DNA of 64,000 nt from Zoroaster sp. YZ-2022 (GCA_029582265.1 CM055816.1:93359588-93423587), one strand, 5' to 3'. Shown: positions 10,389 to 23,200, counted from the stretch's first letter. Notes: generated by a model from the letters alone, not told the origin. Numbers and translations: made by a program.

Positions 10389-12618
10389 GACGCATGCACA
10401 CAAAGTGGTCCAAGAAGGAAACACAGACTGTCTACATAGGATTCAAAAGCTACATCAAAGACATATCTCAAAAAGGCACAAAAGGATGTCTGCCAAGTAA
10501 GTAGTACATTGTATTAACCTTAAAAAGGATATTTATCTTGAAAAACAATATATTTCACAAAGTGCCAAACCTAAAAAAAAAAACTTCTGTAGTTTGTAGT
10601 TTTTTTAGTAGGAGGAATGGCATTCATCAGAATATTCGGGATCAGAATTTGAGCATCTGTAGGAACCTGTGCTCCTTGAGAAAAACAATTTAAAAAGTTT
10701 GGGTTTACTGGTGAAATCCAGAATGTAAAATGCAAGAGTAAAATCCCCATAAAAGTATATGGAGGTAGCAAAATGATTTGGAATTTATACATTTTCACAG
10801 GTATCCTCTCCACCCATAATTCTACTTTGGGGGAGCATGTCGCCACTCCCATTGGTTTTTATAAAAAATAGTCCCCTCAGTTCTTTTATTTAGGCAATTT
10901 TATATTTTAAAAAAGAAAAGGAATTAGCTGTTGCAAACTGCTTACCAACCAAAATGAGCCGTGGTATAAATGCAAAATTGTTAATGGCCTCACGTTTCGA
11001 TCCTAGCAGAGTTTTTCTCAAAGGCTAAATGACCATATGCAAAAATTGTTAATGACCTGACGTTTCTCAAAGGCTAAATGACAACACAACACACAATATA
11101 TTAGTGTAACAGAAGCAGTCAGGTGCAGGAGTAAAAAGAAAATCCTGGTCTTTTCTCCCCAGTCGACTGTAGAACAGCCAGATTTTATCTCCTTCCCAAG
11201 GTACACACACCATGGAGACCCGTCATATCTGGTAATGGTTCCCTCAAAACTCTGATGGATTTGTTCTAGTGATTCTGATTTTGTGCACCACTCTCAGGAA
11301 CTTAAGAAACACCTTGTTTGCTGGGGTCACAGCTCTCAAGCAGTCCATCAAGCGATCCAGAATGTCAAGGCTCTAGTTAGGTAGTCGGTCTTTGCAGTAA
11401 GACCTATACAACAAAAGAGTTCCGACAGGATGGTTCCTTTTGTTGCCACCTTCCACCCCTCACTCCCTCTCATTCGTAAAATAACCAGTTCTAACCATCA
11501 TCTTCTTCACACATCAGTTCACCTTTAACATGCTATACACGAAGAACCCATAGTTGCCTACAGACGCCAACCCAGTCTCAGGGATCTCCTTGTTCGGGCA
11601 GAAGTCCCTCCCATTAATGATACTGTTAATCCCCCTATACTACAGGGAACTTTAAGGTGCTCCAACACTTCCAAATGCATTGTCTGCAGACAACACATCA
11701 GGGAATCGGATTCCTTCACAAGCCATGCCAGTGTTACCACCCACAAGAGAAGGGGCCATATAACATGTACCACCACGAATCTCATATATTTAATATCTTG
11801 CAAACTTTGTGGTGTTCAATACATAAGTGAAACAATAACTACACTCAAAAGACATTTCTATGATCCATAGTCAACACCTGTAAGCTAGATACACCTGTCA
11901 GACATCATTTTAATCTACCTAATCAGTCTATTTCTGACATGATATTACTGGAAATGATTACTAACGGTTTTTCCATAGATGTCCCGTTTATAATTTTTTC
12001 TTATTCACTAATTAAATACTTTTCCCCTTTCCCACCTTAGATTTTGTTTTGTGTGTTTCCACCCATCCTTGTGGTTTACACCAGCTAATTCTTTCTAACC
12101 CCCCTCTTCGTGTCCTTTCTGATTAGTTTTCTTTGTTTATCTTATGGCTCTTCTGACTGCTTTCTGCTCCTTTCTTTTCACTCCTTTTCCACTTGACTGC
12201 TTCTGTTTCCCTTATATTCTTGTATGTGTGTGTTGTGTTGTCCTTTAGCATTTGAGAAAGACTCTGCTAGGGTCAAAACGTGAGGTGATTAACAATTTTT
12301 GCAATTTTATTTAGTCAACTTTTTTGCTCACAAACTGCATTCAACATTTTCATTCAGAAAATATACCTTTGTTTAATATAAATACTTCTACACACTTCAG
12401 ATATATGTTTTTACATTCATAATTCTGCTATTGTGAAATAATGCTATTTTCTGTTTTGACCTCAAGGCAAGCGTGAAGTCCAGTCTTTTATCAAGGCAAA
12501 CCCTGATGTCCTTGCTGGAGTCAAAGACCTAAAGCAGAGGATTCAACTCGTCAAAACGAAGGTGTTCAATGAAAGGACAAAGCAAAGACTGAAAGTTTCA
12601 AAATTAACTGAGATTTAA
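10389..12618 (+). pseudogene. Two last exons of the recombinase-like gene (10389-10496, 12467-12618)
   Basis: Exon 10,389-10,496 follows CTTAACAG and ends at CCAA|GTAAGT; it encodes a basic segment beginning GRMHTKWSKKETQTVY. The last exon follows CCTCAAG at 12,467, keeps phase (A+GC) and encodes SKREVQSFIKANPDVLAG and a Lys-rich end, stopping at 12,616-12,618. Phase is consistent from 8,763 through all these exons, which supports one gene model. A Penelope-like element sits in the intron between these two exons. The KxxxQxFIxxNP pattern recalls DNA-binding or zinc-finger gene tails, but I do not recognise a domain. Confidence 0.55.
10927..12330 (+). mobile_element. Penelope-like element, 3' part (RT tail + GIY-YIG), decayed
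   Basis: Read on plus with frameshifts: a segment HSQELKKHLVCWGH and SQAVHQAIQNVKAL near 11,290, then VAYRRQPSLRDLLVRAE near 11,560. It is followed by a Cys-rich linker (SKCIVCRQ) and the GIY-YIG-like block NLIYLISCKLCGVQYISET with KRHFYDP near 11,780-11,870. This order is that of Penelope-like elements, where a GIY-YIG endonuclease follows reverse transcriptase. Several stops are present. An inverted copy of the 3' terminal segment (GCTAGGGTC...ACGTGAGG at 12,268-12,290) lies at 10,927-11,105, so the fragment carries opposed ends. It sits in an intron of the recombinase-like gene. Confidence 0.75.
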
Positions 12619-12845
12619 TCTTATCCTGCAGAATAACAAGTTGTTTTCACCTGAGGGATTAAGTAAAGTTAGTTTCCCTTTCTAAACATCATGATGTTGT
12701 TACAACAGTGGAAACTGGTGCTTTGAAATTTGAATTTTGAAATTACTGCTATTATCGTTAGTGTTAAGAATTTTAAAATTACTGTCATTATCACAGGCGT
12801 GAAGAATTACATGTCATTACATGACTGATATTTGTGAAAAGAAGG
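12619..12845. other. Gap after recombinase-like gene
   Basis: AT-rich, with a short direct repeat of 'gaattt..aaattactg..cattatc'. I see no gene or clear element end. Confidence 0.5.
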
Positions 12846-13365
12846 GGCTTAGCTGTTGCAAACTGCTTGCCAACCAAAATGACCTATGGTATAAATGCAA
12901 AAGTTGTTAATGACCTCACGTTTAGACCCTAGCAAGTCTTTTGAGTCTTTTTCAAAGGCTAAATGAAAACACAACACAGCAGAAGGTGAACAAAGAAAAG
13001 TAATCAGGAAAGAGAGAATGGGAGCAGGGGGGGTTAGAATGAATTGGCTGGGTGGAAATACAAAATAAAAAAATCAAAGGTGGGAAATGGAGAAAAGGTA
13101 ATTAATTAGTGAATAAGACAATTTTATATAGGGGACATCTTTGAAAAAAAGAAGGCACAGACAAAAAAGTTATTAATTATTTCCTTCTTGGATGTTCAGA
13201 CCATGGGGTTGAATAGTCTGGAGGCATCTTATACAAAGTTTCTCCCTACTTAGACGAACAGTGTCTCCATGGTTCCCAAGTGTCTCATTCCCCTGTAAAA
13301 TCATGTCAGAAATAGATTGATTAGGTAGATTGAAGTAATGTCCGGCTAGATACACCTGTCGGCCA
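12846..13365 (-). mobile_element. Second Penelope-like 3' fragment, minus strand
   Basis: Minus-strand frame 13,355-13,173 encodes YFNLPNQSISDMILQ and TVRLSREKLCIRCLQTIQP, the typical C-terminus after the GIY-YIG domain. It is followed leftwards by the same 3' untranslated segment found at 10,927 (AGCTGTTGCAAACTGCTT..., with the ACCTCACGTTT motif). It lacks the reverse transcriptase. Independent of the copy at 10.9-12.3 kb, and in opposite orientation. Confidence 0.7.
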
Positions 13366-13372
13366 TTTTAGA

Positions 13373-14368
13373 TTCTGGTGAATAATTTTGAAGTATTTCA
13401 ATATTTTGCATATCTTACTAAGAACCAGGATTATGTCGCAGCCACGTGTAATAATGTTTACAGAGTTGATTAATAAATTCTGAAAGGTTATAATGGTTTG
13501 TAGCTTCATTATTAGTTTAAACTGAGTGAGTATAGTAATGGCACATATTGATTTACTGGTCAAAACTAGGTCCTACTGCTTCATAAAAATTCAGTTTTTG
13601 TAACATCCAACCCTCCTTGGAATCCTTACATAAGTACTGTACGCCCCCATAATAAACATAAAATGCAGCTCTGGTGCATTCTTGTTTTATGCACGAATCC
13701 AAGCGCATGGTTGAGAACACCAAACACCCACACAGTTTTAGCTGTAACGGCTAGAGGATTGATGAGACCAATGATAAGTACAGTAACTGATGAACAATGG
13801 TAATCCATATAATAATTGATAGACGTGTCTATTATAAGGTCGTGGTAATAGACTAGCTCTGGAATGCCTCATATATTGTTTGAAAAAGTGGGCATCCTAA
13901 TGGCCGTATAAGTATGAAGTGGTCAACCTATGACGGTTATGTTATAAGTACATACGGTCGTCTTAAAGCTTATATAAATAAGATTGGTCTCTTTAATGTG
14001 GGTGTATTGCACAAGGAAACATTTGATTTACCTGGCTAGGTGATAATGAATTTAGACAAACATTTATACAAAATTAAAAACAAGTCTCATGGACGGATCC
14101 AGGGGGGTTGGGTTGTGGGGTCTACCCCCGTCCCCCCCCCCCCCGTCACTGCTCTGAGTCATTTTCCCCTATTTATGCGAATAGTCTGTTTTTGCAAAAA
14201 AAATCCTTCCTGATTCTAGTGAATAATTTTGAAGAATTTCAATCTTCTGCATAGATTACTAAGAACTATAGGATGATGTCGCAGCCACATGTAATGTTTA
14301 CAGGGTTGATTAATACATTCTGGTTAAGGTTATAATGCTTCGTAGCTTCATTATTAGTTTAAACTGAG
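13373..14368. repeat. Direct duplication about 845 bp apart
   Basis: 13,373-13,548 and 14,216-14,368 are diverged copies. Both contain GTGAATAATTTTGAAG, TTACTAAGAAC, ATGTCGCAGCCAC and a shared end TTTAAACTGAGTGAGTA. Between them is AT-rich DNA with a G/C homopolymer block at 14,100-14,145. No coding potential. Most likely two copies of one non-autonomous element, or a tandem duplication with later insertions. Confidence 0.75.
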
Positions 14369-14439
14369 TGAGTAGTAATGAAAGCTTAATGTGGGTGTAT
14401 TGCACATACAATGGTCGCATTAAAACGGTTATAACATTT

Positions 14440-14655
14440 AGATTGGCTATATATTGATAATGCGCTATATCGTCTATCAATATCTCCAAATTTGTTTACC
14501 AGATCGCGTAATCCGCAGTGCAAATAATTTTAGAAATATTTAAATTGGCTGTATATTGATAATGCACTTTATCATCTATCAATATCTCGAAATATTTGCG
14601 ATTGATCTTGGGCTTGTTTACTGGATCCGCGTAATCCGCAGTGCAAATTATATTT
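14440..14655. repeat. Two-copy tandem repeat of about 100 bp
   Basis: Both units run from TTGGCTRTATATTGATAATG through TCTATCAATATCTC to CGCGTAATCCGCAGTGCAAAT. The second unit has an extra segment around GCGATTGATCTTGGGC. Confidence 0.8.
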
Positions 14656-15229
14656 TTCATATTATTTTATTACTCCTCCTTTTCTTCAAGATTTAAAATT
14701 TAACAAATTTCAGTATTGAAATGCGACATATCATCGTGACATAGCATCGTGATATGGCATCAGCAGATCTTATGTGTTACTTAGGATATACCCAACACTG
14801 CCCGCATCATAGGCACAGTGCCTGGTGGCGGATGGGCCTACCCTATTTGAAGGTAGTAAATGTGCACTTTGATTGTAAAAACAAAAATCCTCCAGTGTGA
14901 GTCTGAGAAACCTATAGGACCGGTAAAAATGGGGGAAACAGTTGGAAGACATAATAATTCGTGAATTGGTAAGTGGTCGCACTATGGTTTACATTTTTAT
15001 TGATAAAGCACTTTATATAGCCGGTCACCCTATTGGGGCATATTCCGTATTTCAGACGATATGACGACCATCAAAACAAGTATATATGAATCCTCAATAT
15101 CAATTTTCCGGAAATATGTAAAATTTTGATGACATAGTACTCATGGATAATATACAATTTTAATATCTTGAATTTTTCATTAATTTTATGATATATGTGT
15201 GGTCGCAGTATGGGTAGCAAATGACATGG
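14656..15229. other. AT-rich interval without recognised gene
   Basis: No frame with familiar motifs. It contains short direct runs such as ATATCATCGTGACATAGCATCGTGATATGGC at 14,720-14,760. I see no element ends. Confidence 0.4.
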
Positions 15230-15770
15230 TCGTTCTGTTAGTGGATATATATATATAGGGGCTGGTTAGCTCAGTTGGTAGAGCGCTCGTCTGGTATTCG
15301 AGAGGTCGCGGGTTCGAGTCCGGCATCAGCCAATTTTTCTTTGCTCGCGAACCGTTTATATAATATTTCAGGTCAGTTTCTCCATATAAATCTACTTTGT
15401 GCACAACCACATAAAAGGTTTGTGTGATCCCCGCTACTGCCGTTACCCGGGTTGTTTGCAGCTGACCGGGGCTTGATCCCTGGCTACTCGGCAGATATGG
15501 TTTGGCCTCTGACCTGGCCCCATAGAGCAATAGATAATTGGCATAAGTGGACCACCCACCAACATAGGGGCTGGTTAGCTCAGTTGGTATATATATATAT
15601 AAACGGTTCGCGAGCAAAGAAAAATTGGCTGATGCTGGACTCGAACCCGCGCCCTCTCGATTACCGTACGAGCGCTCTACCAACTGAGCTAACCAGCCCC
15701 TCTGTTGGTGGGCCGTCCACTTATGCCAATTATCTATTGCTCTATGGGGCCAGGTCAGAGGCATGACCCC
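15230..15770. repeat. tRNA-derived SINE cluster, partly palindromic
   Basis: A tRNA-Thr-like head (loop CTGGTAT, anticodon GGT) occupies 15,260-15,331 on plus. A second (loop ACGGTAA, GGT) occupies 15,627-15,698 on minus, and a truncated third head starts at 15,567. The two full heads are flanked by the same body pieces in inverse order, e.g. GCGAACCGTTTATAT and GGCATAAGTGG. Both fold as 72-nt cloverleaves, but each has one mismatch in the T stem; the plus copy and the minus copy also have poor anticodon-stem closing pairs. I therefore read them as SINE heads rather than active tRNA genes. (TA)n runs sit beside them. Confidence 0.75.
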
Positions 15771-16044
15771 CTTGAACACGCCCTCCTTTCCTTTCTAAGT
15801 TGTTACTCACTTTACTTTCATCAAATACCTTTCCTTATATGGAACAAGGACCTGTTCTGTAACCTGATTTTGCACACGTTCCTATCCTTAGACGCGGAAG
15901 GGAAGCTTCTCATTGGCTAAGACGTTAAACTAGGCTAATGTTTTATTCATTCGGGCCCCAGATTCCTATATAAACCCCAAGATTTCCTTCTCTCAGCGAG
16001 TAAGAAGTGTGATTCGATCAATAGCTAGGTGTGACAGTCCACCC

Positions 16045-17036
16045 TTACGAAAATGTCCTGTGGTATTCCTGTGGTACTTCTGTGGTACATGTAGATACCA
16101 CAGAAATTACCACAGGAAAAGCAAATATCATCAGAGTACCACACACATTTATGTGGTAATGCCAACGCTGGGTATCCCAGTCCTGTGGTATTCTTGTGGT
16201 ACATGTAGATACCACAGAAATTACCACAGGAAAAGCATTATCACCGGAGTACCACACAAATTTATGTGGTAATGCCAATGCTGGATATCCCGGTCCTGTG
16301 GTATTCCTGTGGTACTTCAGTGGTACATGTAGATACCACAGAAATTACCACAGGAAAAGCATTATCACCGGAGTACCACACAAATTTATGTGGTAATGCC
16401 AACGCTGGATATCCCGGTCCTGTGGTATTTCTGTGGTACTTCAGTGGTACATGTAGATACCACAGAAATTACCACAGGAAAAGCATTATCACCCGAGTAC
16501 CACACAAATTTATGTGGTAATGCCAACGCTGGATATTCCGGTCCTGTGGTACTTCAGTGGTACATGTAGATACCACAGAAATTACCACAGGAAAAGCAAA
16601 TATCATCAGAGTACCACACACATTTATGTGGTAATGCCAACGCTGGGTATCCCAGTCCTGTGGTATTCTTGTGGTACATGTACATGTAGATACCACAGAA
16701 ATTACCACAGGAAAAGCAAATATCATCAGGTACCACACACATTTATGTGGTAATGCCAACGCTGGGTATCCCAGTCCTGTGGTATTCTTGTGGTACATGT
16801 ACATGTAGATACCACAGAAATTACCACAGGAAAAGCAAATATCATCAGAGTACCACACACATTTATGTGGTAATGCCAACGCTGGGTATCCCAGTCCTGT
16901 GGTATTCTTGTGGTACATGTACATGTAGATACCACAGAAATTACCACAGGAAAAAGCAAATATCATCAGAGTACCACACATATTTATGTGGTAATGGCAA
17001 CGCTGGGTATCCCAGTCCTGTGGTATTCTTGTGGTT
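16045..17036 (+). repeat. Tandem array of hairpin-forming units (113-124 bp)
   Basis: Eight copies of the landmark GCCAACGCTGG(G/A)TAT start at 16161, 16274, 16398, 16522, 16636, 16755, 16875 and 16996. Each unit carries TCCTGTGGTATT...GTGGTACATGTA followed by its near complement GATACCACAG...TTACCACAGGA, so every repeat can fold on itself. Length changes come mainly from an optional GTACTTCAGTG and a doubled ACATGT. Confidence 0.9.
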
Positions 17037-18128
17037 GGGTATTTGCATGGGGGTATAGATTTCATAAGAAAGTTATTATTATTCGCTTTAGATTTAGTAG
17101 GATTTCCCGGCTATTTTAAAAGATTTTTCATTCAAATTTACCAGCTATCATGCATTCAATTTCATCCACAAAAAATTTCACACAAAACCAATTTTTTTTT
17201 AACAAAACCAATTCATTTGCCATTCAATTTTAAAATTTTGTCACCCTCATTTAGTCACCAGGTCAAGAACACAAAGCTGTTGCTGAATGGCAGCATTCAA
17301 ATTCGTCTTACATAAATTAGAAGAATTTGATTTCACAATTGGCGTAGACTAGACAAAATTGAATACTCCGGGACAAAAACAGTGTTTGAATTTACTTGAT
17401 GAAATTAACAGCCAATTTATTTGTTGAAGCTAACTGTTGATATTGTCTGACAAAAGATGAAATAAACATTTGAAGTGCACTAAACCAATGTTGATGGACA
17501 AATTCGAATTTGTTCTGTGATTTCTGTCATCAGTAAGATTCATTTAAAGGGAACAAATAAATGTATACAGGTTTACCACAGGAGCGTACCACAGGAACAT
17601 TACCGCAGGTACCTAATGGGTTATTGCATGTACCCATTCATTTCAACAGGCCAGTGTACTAGAATCGTATTTTGTAAGAATTGTAACTGGACCTAATTGT
17701 AAGTGCAAAATAATTTTCCGTAGGCAACAAAATATTGCATATTTTATTCTTTGTAACTTTATTTATGTTTTTCACTATGCATGATATTGTTTTACTCTTT
17801 TTGGGTACTCAGAATTTTTCTTGAAATGTTTTGACTTTTAAAAAGATATTGTTAGTACTTATTACAAAAAACTTGCCCTCCATTGACTTTGTACACATCA
17901 TCTATGCAAGGGAACTTGTTTTTTTTAATGCGTGGCCATGTGACGCAGAGTACCAATGATTTGCACCAAGCCTGTACAGCAGTACAGGATAAGGCTTGTA
18001 TGATGCATGTTACCAGCTAAATAACTGTTTATTCAGTGCACATGTTTGAAATGTTATATTGGCTTGTAATTGTATTTGTAACAATTTTGTCAATTTAAGT
18101 ATTGAAATATAGCCCACTAGTGATTATA
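17037..18128. other. Interior of the putative foldback element, left side
   Basis: AT-rich, no gene recognised. A small remnant of the array motif (ACCACAGGAGCGTACCACAGG) occurs at 17,576-17,606. Confidence 0.5.
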
Positions 18129-20209
18129 CACGGCCGTTACGCACCGAAAAAAAGAGTGCGCCCTCAGTTTTCAAAAAAGGACAATCGAAAATAGACATCT
18201 TTCTACGCCCTACGAGGGCGCTGTTTGTTATTGTTCAAAAAGGGTAAAACTGCCGCTTGAATACCTAAACATTTCTAAGCTTTTCATTGGCGGAAAGGTT
18301 TATGCAAATTATTTAAAGAATGCAATTGATTGAGAAAGTATGAATAAGTCTAAAAAGGTAGAAGTTCAGAGGTCAAATGATTCTGTGGGCGAACTAGGTC
18401 GCACTGCTCAGGGGTCGTGCACATGTAAATCTTAAATGATGCGAACGGTGTAGCTGCTGAAAATGTGTTCCAAAAGTCGTCATTTCTACGATAAATATCA
18501 TTTCTACAGAATTATGCCACAGGTAAGTTGTATAAATGGACATTAATTGTAGGGATTGATGTGATATTAAAGTGAGGGCAAGTATATTTTTCTTTCGGCG
18601 AGGTTTTAGAAAGTCTGTAAATAACGACCGAACAGTTTTGGTTTTTCGCACTGTCACATGTTTACGTATAGAAATGCATAGTTCAGTACATGTACAAAAT
18701 GTACATGCATGATCGACTATCGTTAACTTAGGCCATTATCGTTAAGTAGTACATGTATATGGGGTGGGGGCGAGTTTGGGGGATTACATTGGGCACTACA
18801 GTACTGGTTCTAATTTTGAACCGTCATTTCACATGAAGTTTTACACTGACGTAGCTAAGTGAATACAGCCATGCAGTAGCAAGTGCCATATTAGTACACA
18901 TGTATTACAGTACATTATAAATAATATTCACAAATTGGTACAATGTACACAAGATTCATGAACATTTTGCAGACAGGCCTACAGGTATAACTTTCAAATA
19001 TTGACATATTTTATTGAACAGCCAATATCACTAATTTTGAACCACCCTAAGCCTAATTCATCAACATAAATAATGCACGTAGCAGATTAAAGATGGTGCA
19101 CGTATACCGTAAAAGTGTTTGTTTCAAACAAACCTTGTAATAATAGTTTTTATGCACTCATTTTTTTATACAGAAAATAATTATTGTTAATACCGTCATT
19201 ATTTACAAATTTATACAGATGTTAAAAATGTGTACAGTTGTGACATGGAATTGTAAATGCTTTTTGTCTTTGCCAAAACTAGAATATGAAATGTATTACT
19301 ATATCATTATTTGTTTATTTGATCCTTAGGAGCCGAGTTTTCCCACAAGAGGTTTTGACAAGAAGTTGTTCATGTACATGTATGACTGTCAGGTAAATAT
19401 CTGTTCTGTACCCCACAATTATATCAACAGATTCCTTATAATATAAGTTAGTACATAGCATAATGTAACTTTTGTATATTCTATGCAAGTCACAGTCCAG
19501 CAAGAACTGTAATTATTTTCAAATTAAACCCGACTGTCCCAAACCCACCAAAATCAACGCATTGTTTTTATTAATTCTGATGGACTGAGTGTCATAGACA
19601 GTCAAAATGCTTAGGGTAGAATGTTGTATCTGGCTGCCACTATTTTACCTACATGTACCTCACCTGGTAAGGTGGAGAACATATGGATGATGATGGACAT
19701 ATACTTCAAATTATTCAAAATCAGGCATTTTTGGTATACGATGACTTCCTCAGTCATGTCAGTCTGATCTTGTAAACTCCACAATTAGTGACCAACACAG
19801 TCATTGTACATGCGTAGTGGTAACTATAATAGGATCCTTCTATTTTCTGAAGGGAAGGATTTTTTTAGAAGGGAAATCAAACCGAAAACTATCATAAAAG
19901 TGGATTTTAAAGATAGTTTTCGCTTTCTGTACCACCAAAAATTGATAGAATGATTTATTTAACTAGTTAGTGGTTGCAATTTTTTTTTTAAAGCCCTTAA
20001 AAAGTGGCGGCCGGATACGACATTCTTTCCAATGTTTAGGGTGTTAGGGTTTAAATGAACTAATTTAATTAAATTAGTTAAGTGACGTATAAAGACCGCA
20101 TGTTGAACTTTTATTCTCAGTGGTATGATTGCAGTCGGTCTCGGACTACTGTAACTAATTATCAAACCTACCCCCCCCCCATTTTCCGCACTTGTTCCCA
20201 ACAGCAAAT

Positions 20210-23200
20210 TTATTCCTCACTTTTTCTTTTTTTAGCATTGATGACTTTTGACTGAACTTCTGGAATAGTTGCCACATGGTGACGCCTCATGATTGTCATC
20301 AGTTGCTGAAGGTTGTCCCTCATCCCGCTGATGGCCCGGCGTGTTCTGTTGAACTGGGTATGAATGAGTTCACCCCCCTGTTCATTCAGCATACCAAATC
20401 CAACACCAAACCTGCAGAGCTGCTCAATGGCATGATCTTCTAACAGATGCATTTTGGGTGTAATAGTGGCCGTTGGGAAAAGTCGTCTGTACGTCGACAT
20501 AAAACTTTTGATGCAACCATCTATGTGGAAAATATGATGAGGCATTGATAAGAATTGGGAATCATGAAACATTTGAATGTTTTGAATGATGGACACGACC
20601 ATACGTATACCTACCGATTACTTGCAGGTCAGCATGTGCGACTCTATTTGAATGGTTGATTCCGTGGTGTACGTCAGCGAATTTGAGCAAAATTTCATGA
20701 AATTTGCTGCCAACTTCAGCTCCCTCACGTATTACTTTTTGTTGACTGGACAGTGGAATGTCGGCACATTCAAGAGTCTGGAGGGTTTTTCGAGGGGCAG
20801 AGGTCAAGTCATCAATCACTTTTAGCTGCATTGTTTAAAAACTTACACAATGTTATGTTATTCACAATACTGCTCAACATGCATGCATTGTCAACTAAGC
20901 ATACTGCATAAAGGTATACTATGGACTTAGATATTGACACAAATGAAAATATGTACCTGACAACATTTATGTACGTGATTTCCTACAAAGGCCTTTCCAT
21001 GGTAGGCCTGGCGTTCTACCTTGTGACGCTTCAGAACATAATCAAGGGAACCAGCAACAGGTCCAGATCCAAAGGGAAGGTCAACGACAATATTTTCCTG
21101 TAAAGAACAATAACAGGAAATAGTTTAATTGAAATATGTGTACTAAGCTGTTTGATTCCAATGGATTTATTTATATTAAAACAAACATTGGAAACTCACC
21201 AAATCACGAATCTCTGCACAAACTGAAGGACGGCCTCGTTCAGAGATAAAAGAAGGCCACTCATTGGTTCATGTATATGCGCTGCACATACAATGCACGC
21301 TGCCACACCTTTAAGTGCATGTACTTTATGTGCAGTGCACATCCCAATGAATGACATTGTTTTACCTTAGAATGAGGGTGCTGTTTGTAATGTCAGTCCA
21401 TATATTACATGTGTGTATATTCATTATTCTAATATATATATATATATATATATTTTGTATTACACTTATTTAAATTAAAAGGAAAGTGATAGTATACATA
21501 CATGTATGCATAATGTTCGTAGAAAACAAAGCAATTTTACCTTCTTAATTTTCTGACTTGTTCCCATGTTAGCTGACAATCGTGCATCATTGCCAGTGTT
21601 TGGTCAGGTCCAACAGTCTTGGTCACGGTTTTCGGTTGTACATCTGGGGTCGTTGGTGGTCGCTTCATTTGCACATATGCGGGCTGATTTTAACACAAAA
21701 AGATAGATGAAATGCATTCCTATGTATTTTACTTTATTACATTTAAGGGAGCAGTATTGTCATGGTCAGAGTAGATTTTCGACAGGGCATGGAATTGATG
21801 TCCTAGTATAATATGAACACAGTGACAGAAAATTACAGGCTCATTTTTGCAGCAGCAACGGTAATTATGTCCTTATCATGCGAGGGATTATTTTCAGTCA
21901 CCGAGTTAATCTAATACTAGCATACCAATTCCATGCCCTGTTTATCGCGACGATACTGCCCCTTTAATTACTGGTTTTGTTAGTATCATTACTTTGTATT
22001 ATTAGGCGTATCACGTATGTCTCACATGTTATTCTATTTATTTTGTTTAATTCATAAATTTCCAAAATAATTTACAAAACTTAATCACAGGGGGTGTATC
22101 AACGCATTAATGGGAATAACAATTTTTACGCTAGTTCTTTACAACAGTACAATGACCTGTTTGTATGTGGTCATGGGCGATAAGTCCTCGCCTTCGGATC
22201 GGTCCTTAATGCCCGTGGTCACGCCCAAAACCGGTATTTAACCTGCAGTTAAGACCGTGTGCCAAATTTGTATTCCCTTAAATGTTATAACGCTGGGGGT
22301 ATAAACATTTACTTTAATACTAACCCGTCCTGGTGTTTTGAGCTGAGCAACCCTGTCTGTAGTTATAAGTTTTAGCCATGTCCATGCATCACTAGCTGCC
22401 TCTATTTCCTTTGGGATTGGAGTTCCTTTGCTGTGTTGGATGGCCTTGGATTTTAACAAATCTGCTGCTTTGATTATTTCTGGGTCTAGATTTGATTGTG
22501 GACTTGGAGACTGGGTTGCAGGTGTTGAGCATATTTTGCAATGACAAATGGCAGGCTTAGGGGGTTTGGGGAGACATACATGGTTTGCCATTGTGTCCAA
22601 TTTTCCAACACTTCCACATTGTGTGCAAACAGTCAGAAGGACACTGAGTTGGAGTCTAAGAATCCTTGGAACTTGGGAAACTTCTGTATAGTTAATTGAT
22701 GCTTTATAAACGGGGCATGGTACTTCGGGTTGTTTGTTAAACTGGAACCATCCAGATAAGCAGTTAGCACAGAAGTTATGTTCACAGAGGGTTTGAACTG
22801 AAGGGGAACTTAACACACATTGGCAGATGGGGCAAACACATATGGTTTCCTCATCCTTAGATTTACCAAGGATGTCAATGAGTGGCATTACATTGTAGCT
22901 GTCGGTAGTGTTTATACTGGCGAACAATTTATCTGGCAATTCCTCAGTTACTGTGGTTTTTATGAAGTGGACCCCTGTAAATTTTTGCTGTTGGTGTTCT
23001 ACCTCTACGGTTTATTGTAGTACAGACTGTACATTGACCTACTCGTGGGTGCTTCTCCCAAGTAACAATTTCAATTCTTGTCTCTTGATGCTCACGGTTT
23101 CCTGAGGAAATGTACCGTAATGTTCTTGCACATCTGTAGCATACAAACTGGGGATGTATATCTGGATCATCACTCCATGTATTTAAATTGAAAGCTGTAG

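Noticed and set aside
15260..15331. Functional tRNA-Thr (GGT) gene
   Set aside because: T-stem and anticodon-stem mismatches, repeated copies and shared flanks make a SINE head more likely.
15186..15779. 197-residue minus frame ('SNPRPLEYQTSALPTELTS')
   Set aside because: This is the well-known artefact of translating tRNA-like sequences in SINEs.
16009..17040. CRISPR-like array
   Set aside because: Units are contiguous tandem repeats with internal inverted repeats and no unique spacers; the window is eukaryotic.
16009..17119. Many long frames with repeated HYHINVCGT or YHRNYHRKS on both strands
   Set aside because: They are translations of the tandem hairpin array; open only because the unit length is near a multiple of three.
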